Shown: positions 11,301 to 24,330 of the stretch, in pieces
Numbering within the stretch: the first letter of the stretch is position 1
Layout of the letters: every line of letters starts with the position of its first letter
Assembly (NCBI GenBank): GCA_024734555.1
Contig: JANPWX010000653.1
Span: 2,428,306-2,492,305 of the forward strand
DNA from: Trochalopteron elliotii
Lineage: Eukaryota > Chordata > Aves > Passeriformes > Leiothrichidae
Reading direction: 5' to 3'
DNA: 64,000 bases
The notes under the pieces: model-generated
Database searches by the model: none
Seen by the model: only the letters and a program-made list of their open reading frames with translations
What the model was told of the DNA's origin: nothing
Program-made: the position numbers and the translations under genes

Positions 11301-14300
11301 TTGTGAAGTTTCACCCTATGCCAATTACAGCTTTCCCAGGTGATGCCCCAGGATGACTGGGGAGGTGGAGCACTCCAGAAGCTGCTCCCAGCAGGCAGCT
11401 GGTTCTGGGGCCAGGGACATCCCCAGGGTCATTTCCTTTACTGGTACAGGCACAGCTTCAGCAGACAGATTTCCAAATGGTGTAGAAATGTCATGCTGGG
11501 GCCTGCAGGATCCTGAACTGTAAAATGATACATTTTCTGCAGAATGACTTCCACTCATTCTCAGGCTCATCAGATTGTACCAGGAATGTAGCAGGTTGTC
11601 CCAACAGAACGTAATATTACTGTTGCAGTGACCCCTTGAAAGCCCTGAAGTGCAAAATACTTTGCAAACGTATTGCTAAAAGAATGTTCCCACCTCTAAA
11701 ATATTTATAATATAAGCAGGACAAGAACCAACATGGATATAGATGGACAGGAAGCAATGAGATTACCTTGGAAGGCACCTCAGGAAAGGCACTGCTCAGC
11801 TGTGAGCACTGCCACATTTTTTGTGGTAGGACAGGGGTTTTTTTCCAAAATGTGGAGAGACATTTTCACATCTGAGCAAGGGTATCACGATGCTTGTAGA
11901 TCAATCTTCACCCATCTTCTCAAATAAATCAAAGCATGCTGAGATGCATAAAGGAAGAGTTGTTGATGCAAAACCCTTCCCCCCTAAACAGAAAATGTCA
12001 GCACACGCCTTCTGGGACTCCATGTTCTTGGTATCTCCCTACATTTTGTAGTAAATGCTTTACATTTACACATTTTTTCCTTTTCCTGGCAGCCCTGCCA
12101 ACTCCCTGCTGTGTCTATTCCTCTTTTGCCTCATCACCACCAGTGGTGGAAGCCAAACACTCTTCATTATGTGCAACCTCCTGGTGTCCAGATTTAGTCC
12201 TTGCTGATGTTTTTGCAGCTCCATTACTTCAGATAGGCTTAGACAAGTCCAGCAAAACATAACTGCCTCTGAGGATGCAGTCATGACTCAGTGTTTGAGA
12301 AGAGAACAGAATTCAGAGCCACTGCTCTTGGAAACATGTAATGAGATCACTTTTCTAAGTATAACACTAACTCTCACTTTTGCAGAGTAAGGCAAACCCT
12401 TCAATTTTAATTGTTCTTTAATTTCTTCACAGCCAACTTTATAATTGTTGATGCCCAACTCTGAGTTTTTCATAGTTAAATACAAATTTATGAACTGTAA
12501 AATCATAAATTATATTAGTATATCTGTCCCAGAAATCATCTCCAAAATCCTTCTGACTTAACTCCAGTATAACTAACTACCCTCAGCTTGTTTTATGCTC
12601 CATAGAGAAAAAAAGGAGCTTCAACATCTTGGCCCATTAAATTCATCTGGTCCATTCTAGCAAAATGAATCTTGTCCTAGAAAAGTCTTTTACTTTCCAT
12701 AAGGAGAGTCAAGGGCAACTCACCATGTAGTCTACACCTATAGTTAGGTGAAATTCAGTTTATTCAAGAAGTAGCATGACTGGGTTTGGTTATTAAATTT
12801 CATGTTTATTCCTTTAAAGAGCATCCCATTTTTGCCCACTAGAGATGTGACTATCCTGTCACACTTGTGAGCACAGATGACTGGTTTGATATCTTGTTGG
12901 TATCTTGATACCTTTCCCTTTCTGCAGTTGTGCTCTTCACCCCAAAGTATTCCTTCCTTTTTCCCAGTCCCTTCTGCTTTTTCTGCTAAAATACAAGAAT
13001 TTGTGATATTGCTTATCCTGATTAAGCCAGGAATAACCTCATACACAGCTTTCCAAGAGATTTATATTGATTTTCTCCACTTCCCATTTGAATCCTCAAT
13101 GAATTCAGCAAACTCTATCTCAGGAGCTAAGACAGTGAGATAGTTCTGGGCAAGTAGGAGCTGTGAAGACAAGTACAACATCCCCCAAAAAAACATGATT
13201 AATGCTCTTTGTAGAAGGGATTAGCCCCTCCTACATGCACATAGTGTCCCTCTCCTTCAGGGGCCAACGTGGATCAAACACTGTAGCTCAATCTATTATT
13301 GAACCATGAGGGAAAAGACAAGCAATGAAAGTCATTGCAGTGAGCAGTGACACGGTGGAAGGTCTGAAGATCTGCCCTTGGGATATCTCTTGAAACCTTC
13401 TTACACTCTTCCTAAACAGCCATCAGTGAGTTCATAGATGGCACCTGGGGGAAATAAAGAAAACCAGAATAACCACAACAAATCAGCATCAACAATGCAT
13501 GAGCCAGATGAGAGGGAATTTCTCTCCCTCCAAGCAGGGTGGATTTATGGCTTCTGGGTGTCTGACCTCACACTGGACACTTGCAAAGTCGTGCACTGCC
13601 ATGGTATTCACAGTGCCTTGCTTCACCCATGGATAGGCACTGCTGTGCTGACCCAAATCACTGGGAAACATTATATAGGAACACAACCATGTCCTGCTGA
13701 ATTACTCCTTGATTTAAAGGTCATCTATTCTTTACTTGAGATGCCAAAAATGTTGGCCTGAACAACTTGATAAATAACTTCATATCTCAATTGCTGTTTC
13801 ATAGTAAAAGTGCCTGTGGTCAGGAGATGAGAAAAGAACTGGAAGCTTTTCACCCTTAGATATGTTGTATGCTGAATTGTATACATAAAAGTGCATTTTG
13901 TAATTAACTTTTTTCCAAATATCCATCTGACTTTTATTCTCAAATAATTTTTCTAAGTGACATATTTAATGTGTAATAACACATATTGACTTTCTTATGA
14001 ATCTAAGCCAGGATGCAGGACGCCTTCATCTGGTTTCCTCCCCAAACTGCTTTAAAGCCCAATAAATCTGTGACTATTTCCTTTCTGAAGCCTCAGAGGA
14101 TATAGAATTACTTCACAATTCCTCAAGCTCAGAGCCTTCAGTGTGCCTGATGGAGAGCCGAGATCAGAATGGAATTGCTGTAATTGGAAAGTGAAACAAA
14201 AATAGTCCCCTGGAAAGGAGGGAAGCACAATGACAAAAGCAAGTCCCGTTTGGAATTGCAGCATGATGGCTATCAGACATGGTGGTGAAGTGTATGTTTG

Positions 14301-17300
14301 CCTCAACAAACTGTTCAAACACTAGTGACTGTCATATGGCTCCCATCATAACCCATCATTGACAAAAACTCTGTAACAGCATTTGATGTAGTCAGGGCCC
14401 AATGCAGTTTACTTTTCTCTTGTTCAGTCAGCAGTTCCTAACTTTTCCAGAAAAGGGATAAATTATGTTTCAGCTTTAATTTTATATAGTCATCCTCCCC
14501 ACATGACTGTTTTACTGTGGGATTCCTGTCATATTAAGCTCCCTGCCTGGCATAACTTTTATTGAACATTATGTTACTGCTGGCTTTGAAGGACAATTTC
14601 CTCTGCACTTACAGGTTCTGAGGGAAGCAAGGAGCTGCTCTGGCCACTGCCCACCTTTTCAAGGATCTGTGACTGCCATACACGGTGCAGTATGAGCAGT
14701 TTCAGTTTCCAACACCCAAAGAACAGGTTTTAGTTGCATTCCCCCACCCTTTTCTAACTATGGAGAAATAAAAGCAGTGTGTTTGGCCACCCTTTCATTT
14801 GTGTTCACATGAGGATCAAAGTGTATTTGCATAAATCCAATGTCTGTGCAAAACCACCTTCTCCTGCTCTCCCATGCAGGGAATTTCCAAAGGTAGAGGG
14901 TGTGAATTTTAGGTTGTTCTGTGCATAGCAACAGAGATGGAGCTCAGGCAAAGTGTTTAGGAAAAGTCCCCATATATAAGACCTCAAATATGTGCCTTAA
15001 TGATCCAGGTTTTCTACAGCTTATTGCCCTGTATCCATTTGCAGACAGACTACTGGCAGAATTTTGAGGAAGGAAGGTTTTTGTGATATGTAAACAGGTT
15101 GATGTTAGAAAGAAATGAAGATTATCTTTCTTCATCAAGATGATAACATGATAGTGGTGCTCAGGGAGATCTGTGGTGTTGCAGAAATGAAGGTAATGAA
15201 TCCATCACTACGAGAATATACCCCAGGACTCCACCATCCCTGAATATCCTGATCTGCCATCCAGATCTCTGGTTAGGTCTGTGGCTATGTCACATTAGGG
15301 TCTTTCCAGGAATTTCACTGCACATCCAGACGATGCTGCACACAGACCCTGCATGCCACTGTCCTACTCACTGGCTCTACAGCTCTTCCTCTAAACAGAA
15401 GGAAGGAAAATTACTCAGTTTGAGAGTGCCCTTATCACATTCACTTTGCTTAATTTCCTTATAGATTCAAAGCAGTATTTGTGGGCATATCACTGGGGTT
15501 TAACAATCCCTCTCCTTTCTGCTGTGCGCTCCAAGCTTTACAGAAACTAAACCATTAAAATATGTGTTTCTCTCACAGCATGCACACTTGGCTCTAAGCA
15601 TTACTTAAAGGACATGGGTAAACACAGGAAAAGATGTCCCAGCAGGAGGGAAGTGATTGTGGGGACAGTATGTTCTGACAGCAATTCAGGTTACAGAGGA
15701 GGTAGTGGCAGATAATGAGTTGTTTTATTTAAATAGTCAGCAGGTTTCAGTCCAGAGAACAATGGAGTCTGCTCCCACAGCCCTGCTGTACACATGCAGG
15801 GAGCTTCATTTGGTCAAGCCAACAGAGACAAGAAAAATGCAGATAACATCTCTGAGAGAGGCACTGGGACTCAGAGATTGGCCCTGGTTCTTCTTTTGCC
15901 CACAGCACAGAAAGTCACTTAAGGTGAGTGGCAATACTCCATGGCAAAGCTGGAAAGCAGCGAGGCAAGTTTAGGCTTTTCCAGCCTCAGGGTAGTTCTT
16001 ATTTTTCATTTAAACACCTGTGAGGTTCTCAGGCCAAGAGCCATAGCCATGCTGGGTTGAGAGGGAGGCATGGCACAGGAACTGGAAAGGGCAGTGAAGC
16101 ACCCAAACCTTGATGGGGATCCAGCCCTTGGCTGTGCAGGGGTATGAAAAAAGGTTCAGCAGCAGATGGACAAGAAGAGTCATTCCTAGGGAACAATGGG
16201 ACTAATCTCTTCTAAATGGACTTTTTTTTTTTTTTCCTGACTTCTTATTTCTCTCTTGATCCCACCTTTCCTTTCTTTCCATATCTATCTTCATCTCCAG
16301 CCTCACACCCATCTGCATGCCCTCTGGGCAGCCCACAGCCTCTGCCCCCACACTCTTTGCTGCCTTCTTGAAGCAGCTTCCAGCATCAGTGGCTCTGCCC
16401 AAGCCATAGACAGGTGTGCCCTTCATACCTCAGCTTGGACTTTGATTCCTGGTACACCTTTGGCATCAGCACATCCCACCCACTAAAGTTTCATGGACTT
16501 TAGGCCTCCTCTGTGAGGAATGAGGATTTGGAAGAGGATCAATTTGCCCATTGACTATTCTTTTAAGAAAAGCAGGTCCACTGGTGAACACAGAGGTGCT
16601 TCGTCAGGTCTTGAGGGAACTTAGCAGCACACTTCAAAACTAAGCAGGGGTTGAGAGCAATTTCTGTCTTCTTCCCATCCAGTTTAGCTTAATTAGAGGA
16701 AAGGATTTGAGACAAAAAAGTGTGTCTTTAGAAAGTGAGGCAGAAAGTTCATAAGCCCTTGTGAGATAGACAAAATCACCTGTGAATCCAAGAAAATAAT
16801 TTGGAGAAGAATTGTAGGGAAACGTAAAGAGTATCAAAGAGTCTCCACCTCCATGAAATCTGTGATTTTTCAGTATCCAGTTGAGTAGTTAATGTAGTTT
16901 ACATAAATGAACTCCCATACTGATTACATTTGCTCATAGCAGTACCCCAACCCCACCTGTTTTCTAGGAAGATGTTTTACTTACAGGGAGAGTGTTGCAA
17001 GTAATTTCCCATCATTTGATCAACCTGAGAGAACACTCCTTAAGAAAAGCAATAAGCCATTCTCCATGTTTCCCTGGGGACAAGAGGAGGAGGGTTGACC
17101 CTGAAAGGAGAAAGATTCCAGATAGGTATTAGGAGAAGGGCCAGTGGCTGTATTTGGGCAAGGCATGTAGTGCTATCACAGGAGATTTCCAATAAGAAGT
17201 TAGAGAAATCTCTGTAAGAAGTTGGCCAGGTCTAAGTGATCTTGCCTTGGGGCTTTTGAAGTTCTCTTCCAGCCTTGTTTTTCATTTCTCCACCTACAAA

Positions 17301-18264
17301 ATACTTTAAGACAACTGTGATGTCTTTCATTCCTGTGTTCCCTCAAGAAGCAGTTGGGAATCTGTCTGTCCACTCAGCAGAAAGTTGCCTTTCAAACCCT
17401 TGAACACATGAGCTGGCTGCCATCCATTTTGACTAAGACTTTCAGAGAGGAGATGGGTAACTCACAGTGCAAGGAGATTTCCAGCCAGCAGGAGTGTTCT
17501 TGGATGTGGGGAGCTCCTCTCCTTGGGGAGTGAGAAACGTTTGTGTGTTTCACAGATACCACCAAAAAAGCCACCCCAGGAGGGAACAATTATGGTGCCT
17601 ATGAGTGAGTGAGGTTTATGATCAACAAAATTGATTGGGGTCGTTCTCAGAGAAGCAAATCCAAGAAGAAAGATTCAATATCATATTACCAACCACCCAA
17701 CCCAAGTGCGCCCACACTGACAGGCACCCTTTGGAAACACAGAGAATTCAATTATTTTGGCTAAATTACCACATCCATGGCAAATTACAGACTGTCTATT
17801 GGAAAATATCTCCCCTCAATCCTTCCAGTTTTTGTTCTTCAGTTATGTTTATTTCAGTTATGTTCCCAGCATTTTTCATTCCTGGCAAAGGCCCAGTGTT
17901 TTTTGGGAAGGACTAAAGATAGGCTTTATCTCCACAGAATGCTATTTAGTGGTTGGACGAGGCTGCAATTAGACAGTGTGGTCAATTCCACTGCAGACCT
18001 GTGATATCAAGCTTTCAGCATGACCTACAATATTGGATCCAGATCTGAGCCTTGCCAGACCAAAGCAGTGCAGAAAATCTGACTGCTGTTGGAGGCAAGT
18101 GATAAGGGCTGTGTGGTTGCAGGGTATCAGAAGCTGCTCCTTATCTGGAGTGTCTTCAAGGGGCTTGGGGAGGGATAGAAGAATTCACTGACTTTAAACC
18201 CTAATGGACAGGAAAATCCATTTCTGCCCATAAATGCACAAGAGGACCAGGGCCAGAAGCCTGA
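8366..18264. other. Long gene-free stretch of unique DNA
   Basis: About 9.9 kb without a recognisable exon, RNA gene or well-preserved mobile element. The longest frame is 160 codons (minus strand, about 8369-8851) and shows no family resemblance. Minor items are T-runs at about 8779-8791 and 16222-16235, a POU octamer at 14825-14832, and a possible heavily decayed CR1 tail near 17230-17275 that I did not accept. Sparse CpG and scattered stops in all frames fit intergenic or intronic DNA. Confidence 0.55.
16222..16235. repeat. Poly(T) run of 14
   Basis: Uninterrupted T-run of 14 bases followed by a CT-rich stretch to about 16300. No retroposon body or flanking duplication is evident on either side, so it is listed as simple sequence rather than as the tail of an element. 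Confidence 0.85.
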
Positions 18265-18352
18265 AAGTGAAGTGAAGTGAAGTGAAGTGAAGTGAAGTGA
18301 AGTGAAGTGAAGTGAAGTGAAGTGAAGTGAAGTGAAGTGAAGTGAAGTGAAG
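18265..18352. repeat. Perfect (AGTGA)n pentanucleotide microsatellite
   Basis: 88 bases of uninterrupted AGTGA/AAGTG, about 17.6 copies with no substitution. Period 5 shifts the frame each unit, so all minus-strand frames read a His-Phe-Thr-Ser-Leu repeat and produce two false frames of 71-76 codons. Lack of interruptions suggests a young and length-variable locus. Flanks are unique sequence. Confidence 0.97.
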
Positions 18353-19839
18353 ATCATACTTTGCTGAAAACAGGGAAGCTCTGCCCAGAGGCACCAGCTT
18401 GGCTGTCAAAAGCTATACAAGTGTGTTAGCCCAGCAACCCACCCAGGCAAAAAACAGGGAGGTTTAAAACTCTCCAACCTTTCCAAACAGTGCAGAGAGA
18501 CTAGAGATGGAGCCAAAAATTTTAAGCAGAGGTGTAAGCACCTGCTCCTTTTCTCATTACTCTTGCACATTTGAGACTTGATTTTTGTGTTTCGTTCTGC
18601 AATGTCTTCATTCTCAATGGCCACAAAGAGGTCACTTAAAACCCATGCTCACCATGATACACATCCCACAGCAAACATTCCACAGCCTGGAGAGGTGAGC
18701 TGGGAGCTCACATTTAGAAATCACTGACCTTCTTGGGCAGAACAGGAACATGTCAGAGTAGGTGCTGTACCACTAACTCATGCCTCTGGTGGCTTTGCTG
18801 AGACCTGTCCTGTGCCTTGTGGGGAGGGGCAAACACACCTCTCCCAGTACTGTACTGTCTAATCATTTCCCAGCTTTTGATGTGTTTATCATCACATCAC
18901 TCTGATATGGAGTTAGAGGCGAGAAATTCAGGCACAAAGTCTCACATCAGGTTTTGAAAAGATTATGAATGGATAGACACCTTGTCTCCATTTTAAAAAT
19001 CCTGTTCCACAGAAATTGCTCAAGAAGGTTATGATAGAACAGGGATTTTTGCTCCCAAAGCCCTCTCTAAAGGCACAGCACTACTCCTGACTTTTAAAGG
19101 CTTTTTTATAATTTTAATTTTGGGAAATTAGCATCCTAGACTTTGAAACATCTACAAAATCATATAAATATTTCTGAACCCAATGACACCCACAATCAAA
19201 TTAAATGGAGTTTTCTAATACTATGACTAAGGTTTCCTTACCACACATGTCACTATGATATGTGTCTCTCACTGCATATGAAAAGGTCTGGAGAGGGAAA
19301 AAGAAAATATAGTAAAAACCAGACAAATTAAACAAGAGCCACAGAATTATTTTGGTAGTATCTAAACTATTTAAGCTCAATTACATTACATAATGAGAGA
19401 CTTTTCCATTTATTTCTTTTTTTTTTCCACAAGTAACCAGGTTTTCTAAATCCTAACTCGGATTCCCCCTAAATAATCATAGCTCTCTTTAACAATACTG
19501 TCACATGTAAAACAAGTAAGGGGGAAAAAAAGATTCAACAAAGTTATTAAGAAAGATAAACTTTTTAATCCATAATCTGTGCAGGCTGTATTATTTCGTG
19601 ATGGCCACAGGCTTGTCTGAAAGCATACAGAAGAGATGAATGAACCCCATAGAAAAGTTTCGGTTCAATCAGTTCAGCTTTCAAAGCCAGATGAAACCTG
19701 AAAAAGTTTCATTTACTTCAGGGAATTTGTGAAGAGAGAGATTCTCACCAAAGACAGTGATTTTACATTAACCTTTAGGTCAGACCAATGTTGCATTATT
19801 AGCATTATTTAATTAACAAAATTCATGCTTTGAAACTTT
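18353..19839. other. Gene-free DNA, right flank of the pentamer array
   Basis: No exon or mobile element recognised. From about 19080 the sequence becomes markedly AT-rich. Positions 19421-19432 contain a short T-run. Confidence 0.6.
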
Positions 19840-20010
19840 AAATATTTGTAAATTCATACCCTATAATGACTTTCATTCATTATTATTTATCTAGGGCTGG
19901 AGTCGGCCTGTAGCAGCTCTTATTTCCCGCCGCAGGAACAGCTGGGGGAAACAATCCAGTCACTTTCTTTACGTGTTTAAATGGGAGCAGAGCTCCTCCA
20001 GAAATCTGGC
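19840..20010. other. Candidate conserved noncoding element
   Basis: An AT-rich, homeobox-like left half (CATTCATTATTATTTATC, 19873-19891) abuts a right half with retained CpGs (TCGG, CCCGCCG, TACGTG) in non-repetitive sequence. In a CpG-poor region this mix is typical of constrained regulatory DNA. There is no open frame through the block and no repeat similarity. Conservation is inferred from texture only. Confidence 0.28.
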
Positions 20011-21561
20011 TTCAATTATGAGCACTATGTCTTTGAAAATCTGACCCTGGCCTTCAGTGTCAGGGAGATGTTTCCCAAACAAGCCTGATGATAATGCAGA
20101 GTCATACAGGCAGAGCTCTCCTGGCACACACACAGGACCCTGGGGTGGGATCACTCCTCTCCACACCCAGCCAGTGGGTGTTAGCAAGGCTGGGCAGCAC
20201 AGGCACAGCAACCAGCCAAAGACCCCCAGCTGGCCACCAGATCCAGGCCAGTTTGCCACCAAAATTATAACTTTGTATTATCATTTTGAAAGAACACACC
20301 CAAACTGTGTCATTTAACTTAAAGGATTTTTGTTTTCCGTGTGCAAGTGACTTTTTCACCTTTGTCCTCATTGCTTTGGATGGCCTGAAGGAAAACACTT
20401 TACCTCCCTCCAGCTCTGTTCTGTTGATGGAAAGGGAAACTGATGCTGATGTGCTTCGCAAGTGCTTGGAAATTAAAATGCTCACACTCCTGACAGATGG
20501 AGAGAGTTTATGGGTTTGTAGACAGGAGCTAACAAAGCTTTCAGTACCCCACCCTGCCACCCTGTACCTGCAACACTTGGGAAAATATCCACTGATAGTT
20601 TTTTGAAGTAATGTTTCTCATATCAATCCATCTATCTGCCAAGACTTCATGACCACAGGGAAGTAATTGAAATGTGCATGACTGGTTCCTGTGAGTACAG
20701 CAGCAGCAGGAAATTAATCTGGGTAATGACATCTCATAAATACTGTTCTAAGCTCAAAAATCACCATATTGCTGTCCCTTTCCTCTGTCTCTTCCTTCTA
20801 TATCAGAGTCATATGGCAAATCTGGAGATGAGTTTCATCCTCCTTCCTGGTATGAGTGTGACCAGGTTTCAGGGGGAAGAAGAGAAGGGCAGCAGAAGGC
20901 TTGGCTCATCATTGTGCCGCAAAACAGGGGAAAAAGCAGTGCCAGGAAGTGGGTGCTGAGTTTTTCATAGACCCAGTGTGAGAACTGACCATTAAATGGG
21001 GTGGCAAATGAATTAGATAGATGCACTTTCTCTGGAAAAGCCATGCTCCTCCTGTGGGCTTTAATAAAGGACTTCAGGAGGCACCCCAGAGATGTGGCTG
21101 CACTTTCTCCTGCCAGTGCCAGAGTTTTCAGGGAGGCCTGCATGGATGTTCACCTAAACACACCAGTCCTGCCTCAGGGTGCTATTGTGGACACGGACTG
21201 TGGTGTCCCTTTACTGAGCAGGCTGTCCCTGCATCCATCCTTGCCATCCTGCCTCTGGAATCCCCCCATCTGCTTCCAAGAGCCAGCAGTGCTCGCACTT
21301 TGGTGGGAAGTACAAGAAACCCTCTAGTGGACACTTAGAGGGAGAGGGTTTGGGCTCCAAAGTGTGAACATTTTCATTGCTTTTTGGATTTTATGCCATT
21401 TTGCTCTTGAAAAGACTATTCTGTAGGGAGGCACCTAAATCCTTATCATGTGGGTGGGGTTTTTTTCGCTTTTAGTCACAGCTCATGCCAATGCCCTGAG
21501 CAGGGCATAGATACTTGTTTCACCAGGTTTGGAAGTTGTACCATGTGTAGTGAAGGCCAAG
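20011..21561. other. Gene-free unique DNA
   Basis: Several overlapping frames of 95-152 codons occur on both strands between 20102 and 21338. None shows a domain, signal peptide or biased composition, and they shadow one another, so no gene is called. GC is somewhat higher (about 20100-20270 and 21050-21330) than in the neighbouring AT-rich DNA. Confidence 0.5.
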
Positions 21562-22100
21562 AATCATAGAAATGTAGAATCATTAAGGCTGGAAAAGAAT
21601 TCTACCATCATCAAGTCCAAACATTAACTGAGCACCAGCCTGTTCACCACTGAACCATGTCCCCCAGGTGCCCCATCCACACACACTTTTTGAACACTTC
21701 CACAGATGGCAATTCCACCACTTCCCTGGGGAGCCTGTTCCACCCTTTCAGTGAAGAAACTTTCTCTAATATCCAACCTAAATCTCTCCTGGTGCTATTT
21801 GAGGCCATTTCCTCTTTTCTTATTTCTTGTCACTTGGGGGAAGAGGCCCAATCCCCAACTCACAAGAACCTCCTGTCAGGGAACTGTAGAGAGCAAGAAG
21901 GTCTCCATGAGCCTCTTTTTTCTCCAGGCTGAACACCTCCAGAAGCCTCAGCCATTCCTCATAAAACCTGTGCTCCAGACTCTTCCCCAGCTCCATTCCT
22001 TACTTACCTGGGACATGCTCCAGGACCTCCATATCCTCCTTGTCATGCAGGGCACAAAACTGGACACAGATTTTGAGGTGCAGCCAGGGGCTAATATCCA
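21562..22100 (-). mobile_element. CR1 LINE, 3' end (3'-UTR), about 540 bp
   Basis: The plus strand begins AATCATAGAAATGTAGAATC and continues through AGTCCAAACATTAACTGAGC, CACTTCCCTGGGGAGCC, TTCAGTGAAGAAACTTTCTC and GAGGCCATTTCCTC. This is the reverse complement of the avian CR1 3' region in its normal order, so the element lies on the minus strand. This is the longest CR1 copy in the window. It is 5'-truncated near 22100, and a more precise edge is not visible. No reverse-transcriptase coding remains. The 91- and 151-codon plus-strand frames over it are antisense noise. Confidence 0.95.
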
Positions 22101-24194
22101 GGTGGCAATGTGGAGACCTGGGCTGGTCTCTTCTAGCTGCAGACTAAATATGGGATTTTGAGAGCTACTCAGGCATGTAACTACATAAGTACCCAAGATT
22201 TCCCCTCTGCGTCCCTTCAAATCCAAACACCTTGGAGACTTTCCTGAAAATCTTTTAGTAGTTTAAGAGCCTTTGTAGCTCATTCAATGCTAGGTAAGAG
22301 CCTTGCCAGGGTCCCAGACTGAAGCATTATCTCTCAGGCTAGTGGTGAGGGCTCGATAGGATAAGGATTTCATCATATGAAGTTTCTAGTATTGCAAAGC
22401 CCAGCTTTTCCTGGTCATTTGAATTCCTGCAGATTTTATTTTTGGCTGAGCAGGATATCCTTTACTGTGAGATACATTTGTCTGAGCTGCTGCTTCATTA
22501 GCCTAAAACTCTCCTAGAAAAGCTGTGACTATCAGGATGCCTTCACACTGAGAACAAATGCAAAATCTGCAAGGTTCTGTGATTCTCCTTTCTCCAGGAG
22601 GGAGTTGGTAATGAGCAACACCACAGCTCAGCCCTCTTATCCTGCAGGAGGGATGCTGCAAAGGGCCACTGCTTTGGACACTGCAGGGGCTGAGGCCTGC
22701 ACAAAGGTGCCAGGTCAGTTTTAGCTTGGTCTCTCAGAGAGTTGCACACCTGTCCTCATGTGCAACTCACTACACCTCCCCTATTCCAGCAGCAAATGAA
22801 GAGTTGGAAGTTTCTCTGTACTTGTCCATGATACACCATACACAGTCCTTGAAGCAAAAAAAACAACTGGAGGTATCCAGATAGGAGTGTCACTGGTAGA
22901 GCCTTGGCAGGGCCCAGAGGTGCTGGAACAGTGTCCTGGTGTTGCTGCTGGAGGAAGGAGAGGTTGAAGCAGATGATAATGGATGTTCCAAGTGCAGCTT
23001 CAAGATTTGCCACTTTTTGGTAACTTCAGTATCCTTCTCTGTTCTGTGTCAGTTCCAGAGCTGGCCCTGGGTGCCAGGCTAGCTCAGCAAAGGGCTTTTG
23101 GCTTGAGGCTCCCCAGGGAGATGGAGCTGTGCTTTCTGGTGTGCAAAACCTCATCCTACTGGTGCCCATTAAAACCAGACTCCCAAAGCACAGCTGGGAG
23201 CTCATCCTTTGCATGGCCACCCTTCCCTCTTGCTGCCCATCGTTTGTCCCCCACCTGAACTCCTATTCAGGGGTTTAGACACCAAAGGTCCTTTGACTTA
23301 GAGAGTGCAAACATTCCTTTTTCCATCTTTGGGGACACTCCTGACTTCCCCAAGCCATGTGGGGGGACAAGGGCCTATTTCAACTCTTTTGAATACCACT
23401 GCTCTAGTGTGGGAAAAGTATTTAAACTGCTTTGCAGTAGTGAGTCAGACACAGTGCAGCACCACACCTCTGTGCTCTATGGCTGGAGCTTCTCTAGAGG
23501 AAGCAAAAGATGTTTTTTCCTCTTTGAGTTTGTTCCTGAATTTTATCCTATTCCTATTTTAAGCAGATGCATACATTAGTCCACGTAGGTACAGCAGTCT
23601 GCTGCACCAGAGCAGACTTAACAGGGGTCTCTTAGTTTTGCAAAGGCATTAAGGTGGCGAGTGAGCTGCCATGCCTCAGTGAGAACCTTAGAAAGGATGC
23701 TTGTCACATATAAAATAATGTTAACAAATTAGAGCAATTAAATTTAGGATGTGGTACGTCAGAAACCAAAGAAAAATGCAGCTGCTGGCATCACATTAGG
23801 GTGCATTTGTCACATAATGTCAAGGGGAATCCCTATAGATAGAGGGATCTTTCACTGTGCACAGAAAATGAAACTTTCATGGTCCTCACAGGTTATAAAT
23901 GGGACTGTTGTTGACTTTCTTCATGCAAAGCTTGCCTGCTCCCCAACAAAATCCCAACAATCCCAGAAAAAAATTCACTCAAGTAGATTACTTCCCCATT
24001 GAGACCCACTTCTCAAGCACAGCCATGTTCTCTCCCAGCCTGTGCTGCAGTCAAAGTGCCTTTTGTATGTCCCTCCAAAATAGTTTATTCTTCTCTAGCA
24101 AGCAACATCATTTAGCACTAGCTGGAGGAGCTGAGCAGTCTCAAGTTAGGAAAACCAGATGTATTTGAATCATCTGTCAAAATCAGAGGCCAAC
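22101..24194. other. Gene-free unique DNA
   Basis: No exon, RNA gene or mobile element recognised beyond the CR1 copy on its left. Frames of up to 92 codons have no recognisable content. Confidence 0.55.
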
Positions 24195-24330
24195 ACTTGA
24201 TCTATGGCAAGGTAATGAAAAGAGTCACTCATTCATTAATAGTGTGGAGCCGTAGGAGCGCTGCAAATCACGGAGTGGGATATTGTATGAATGTGTCAAT
24301 GTTACTGATATCCAGGGGCCTGTTACTGAA
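24195..24330. other. Candidate conserved noncoding element
   Basis: CATTCATTAATAG (24230-24242) carries ATTA homeodomain cores. It is followed by a short stretch with three CpGs (CCGTAG, GAGCGCTGC, CACGG; 24250-24273) in unique sequence. The local CpG retention contrasts with the surrounding kilobases. A 135-codon frame overlaps it but has no domain and an implausible composition. Regulatory status is inferred. Confidence 0.22.

Noticed and set aside
17222..17285. Possible CR1 3' end (AGTGATCTTGCC... CTTCCAGCC)
   Set aside because: Only two short words fit and the diagnostic ATTCTATG tail is missing, so the similarity is within chance.
18127..18409. His-Phe-Thr-Ser-Leu repeat frames
   Set aside because: Translations of the perfect AGTGA array. 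A period of 5 makes all frames read the same pentapeptide.
21657..22226. Frames of 91-151 codons on both strands
   Set aside because: They lie over the minus-strand CR1 3'-UTR, which is non-coding in both senses.
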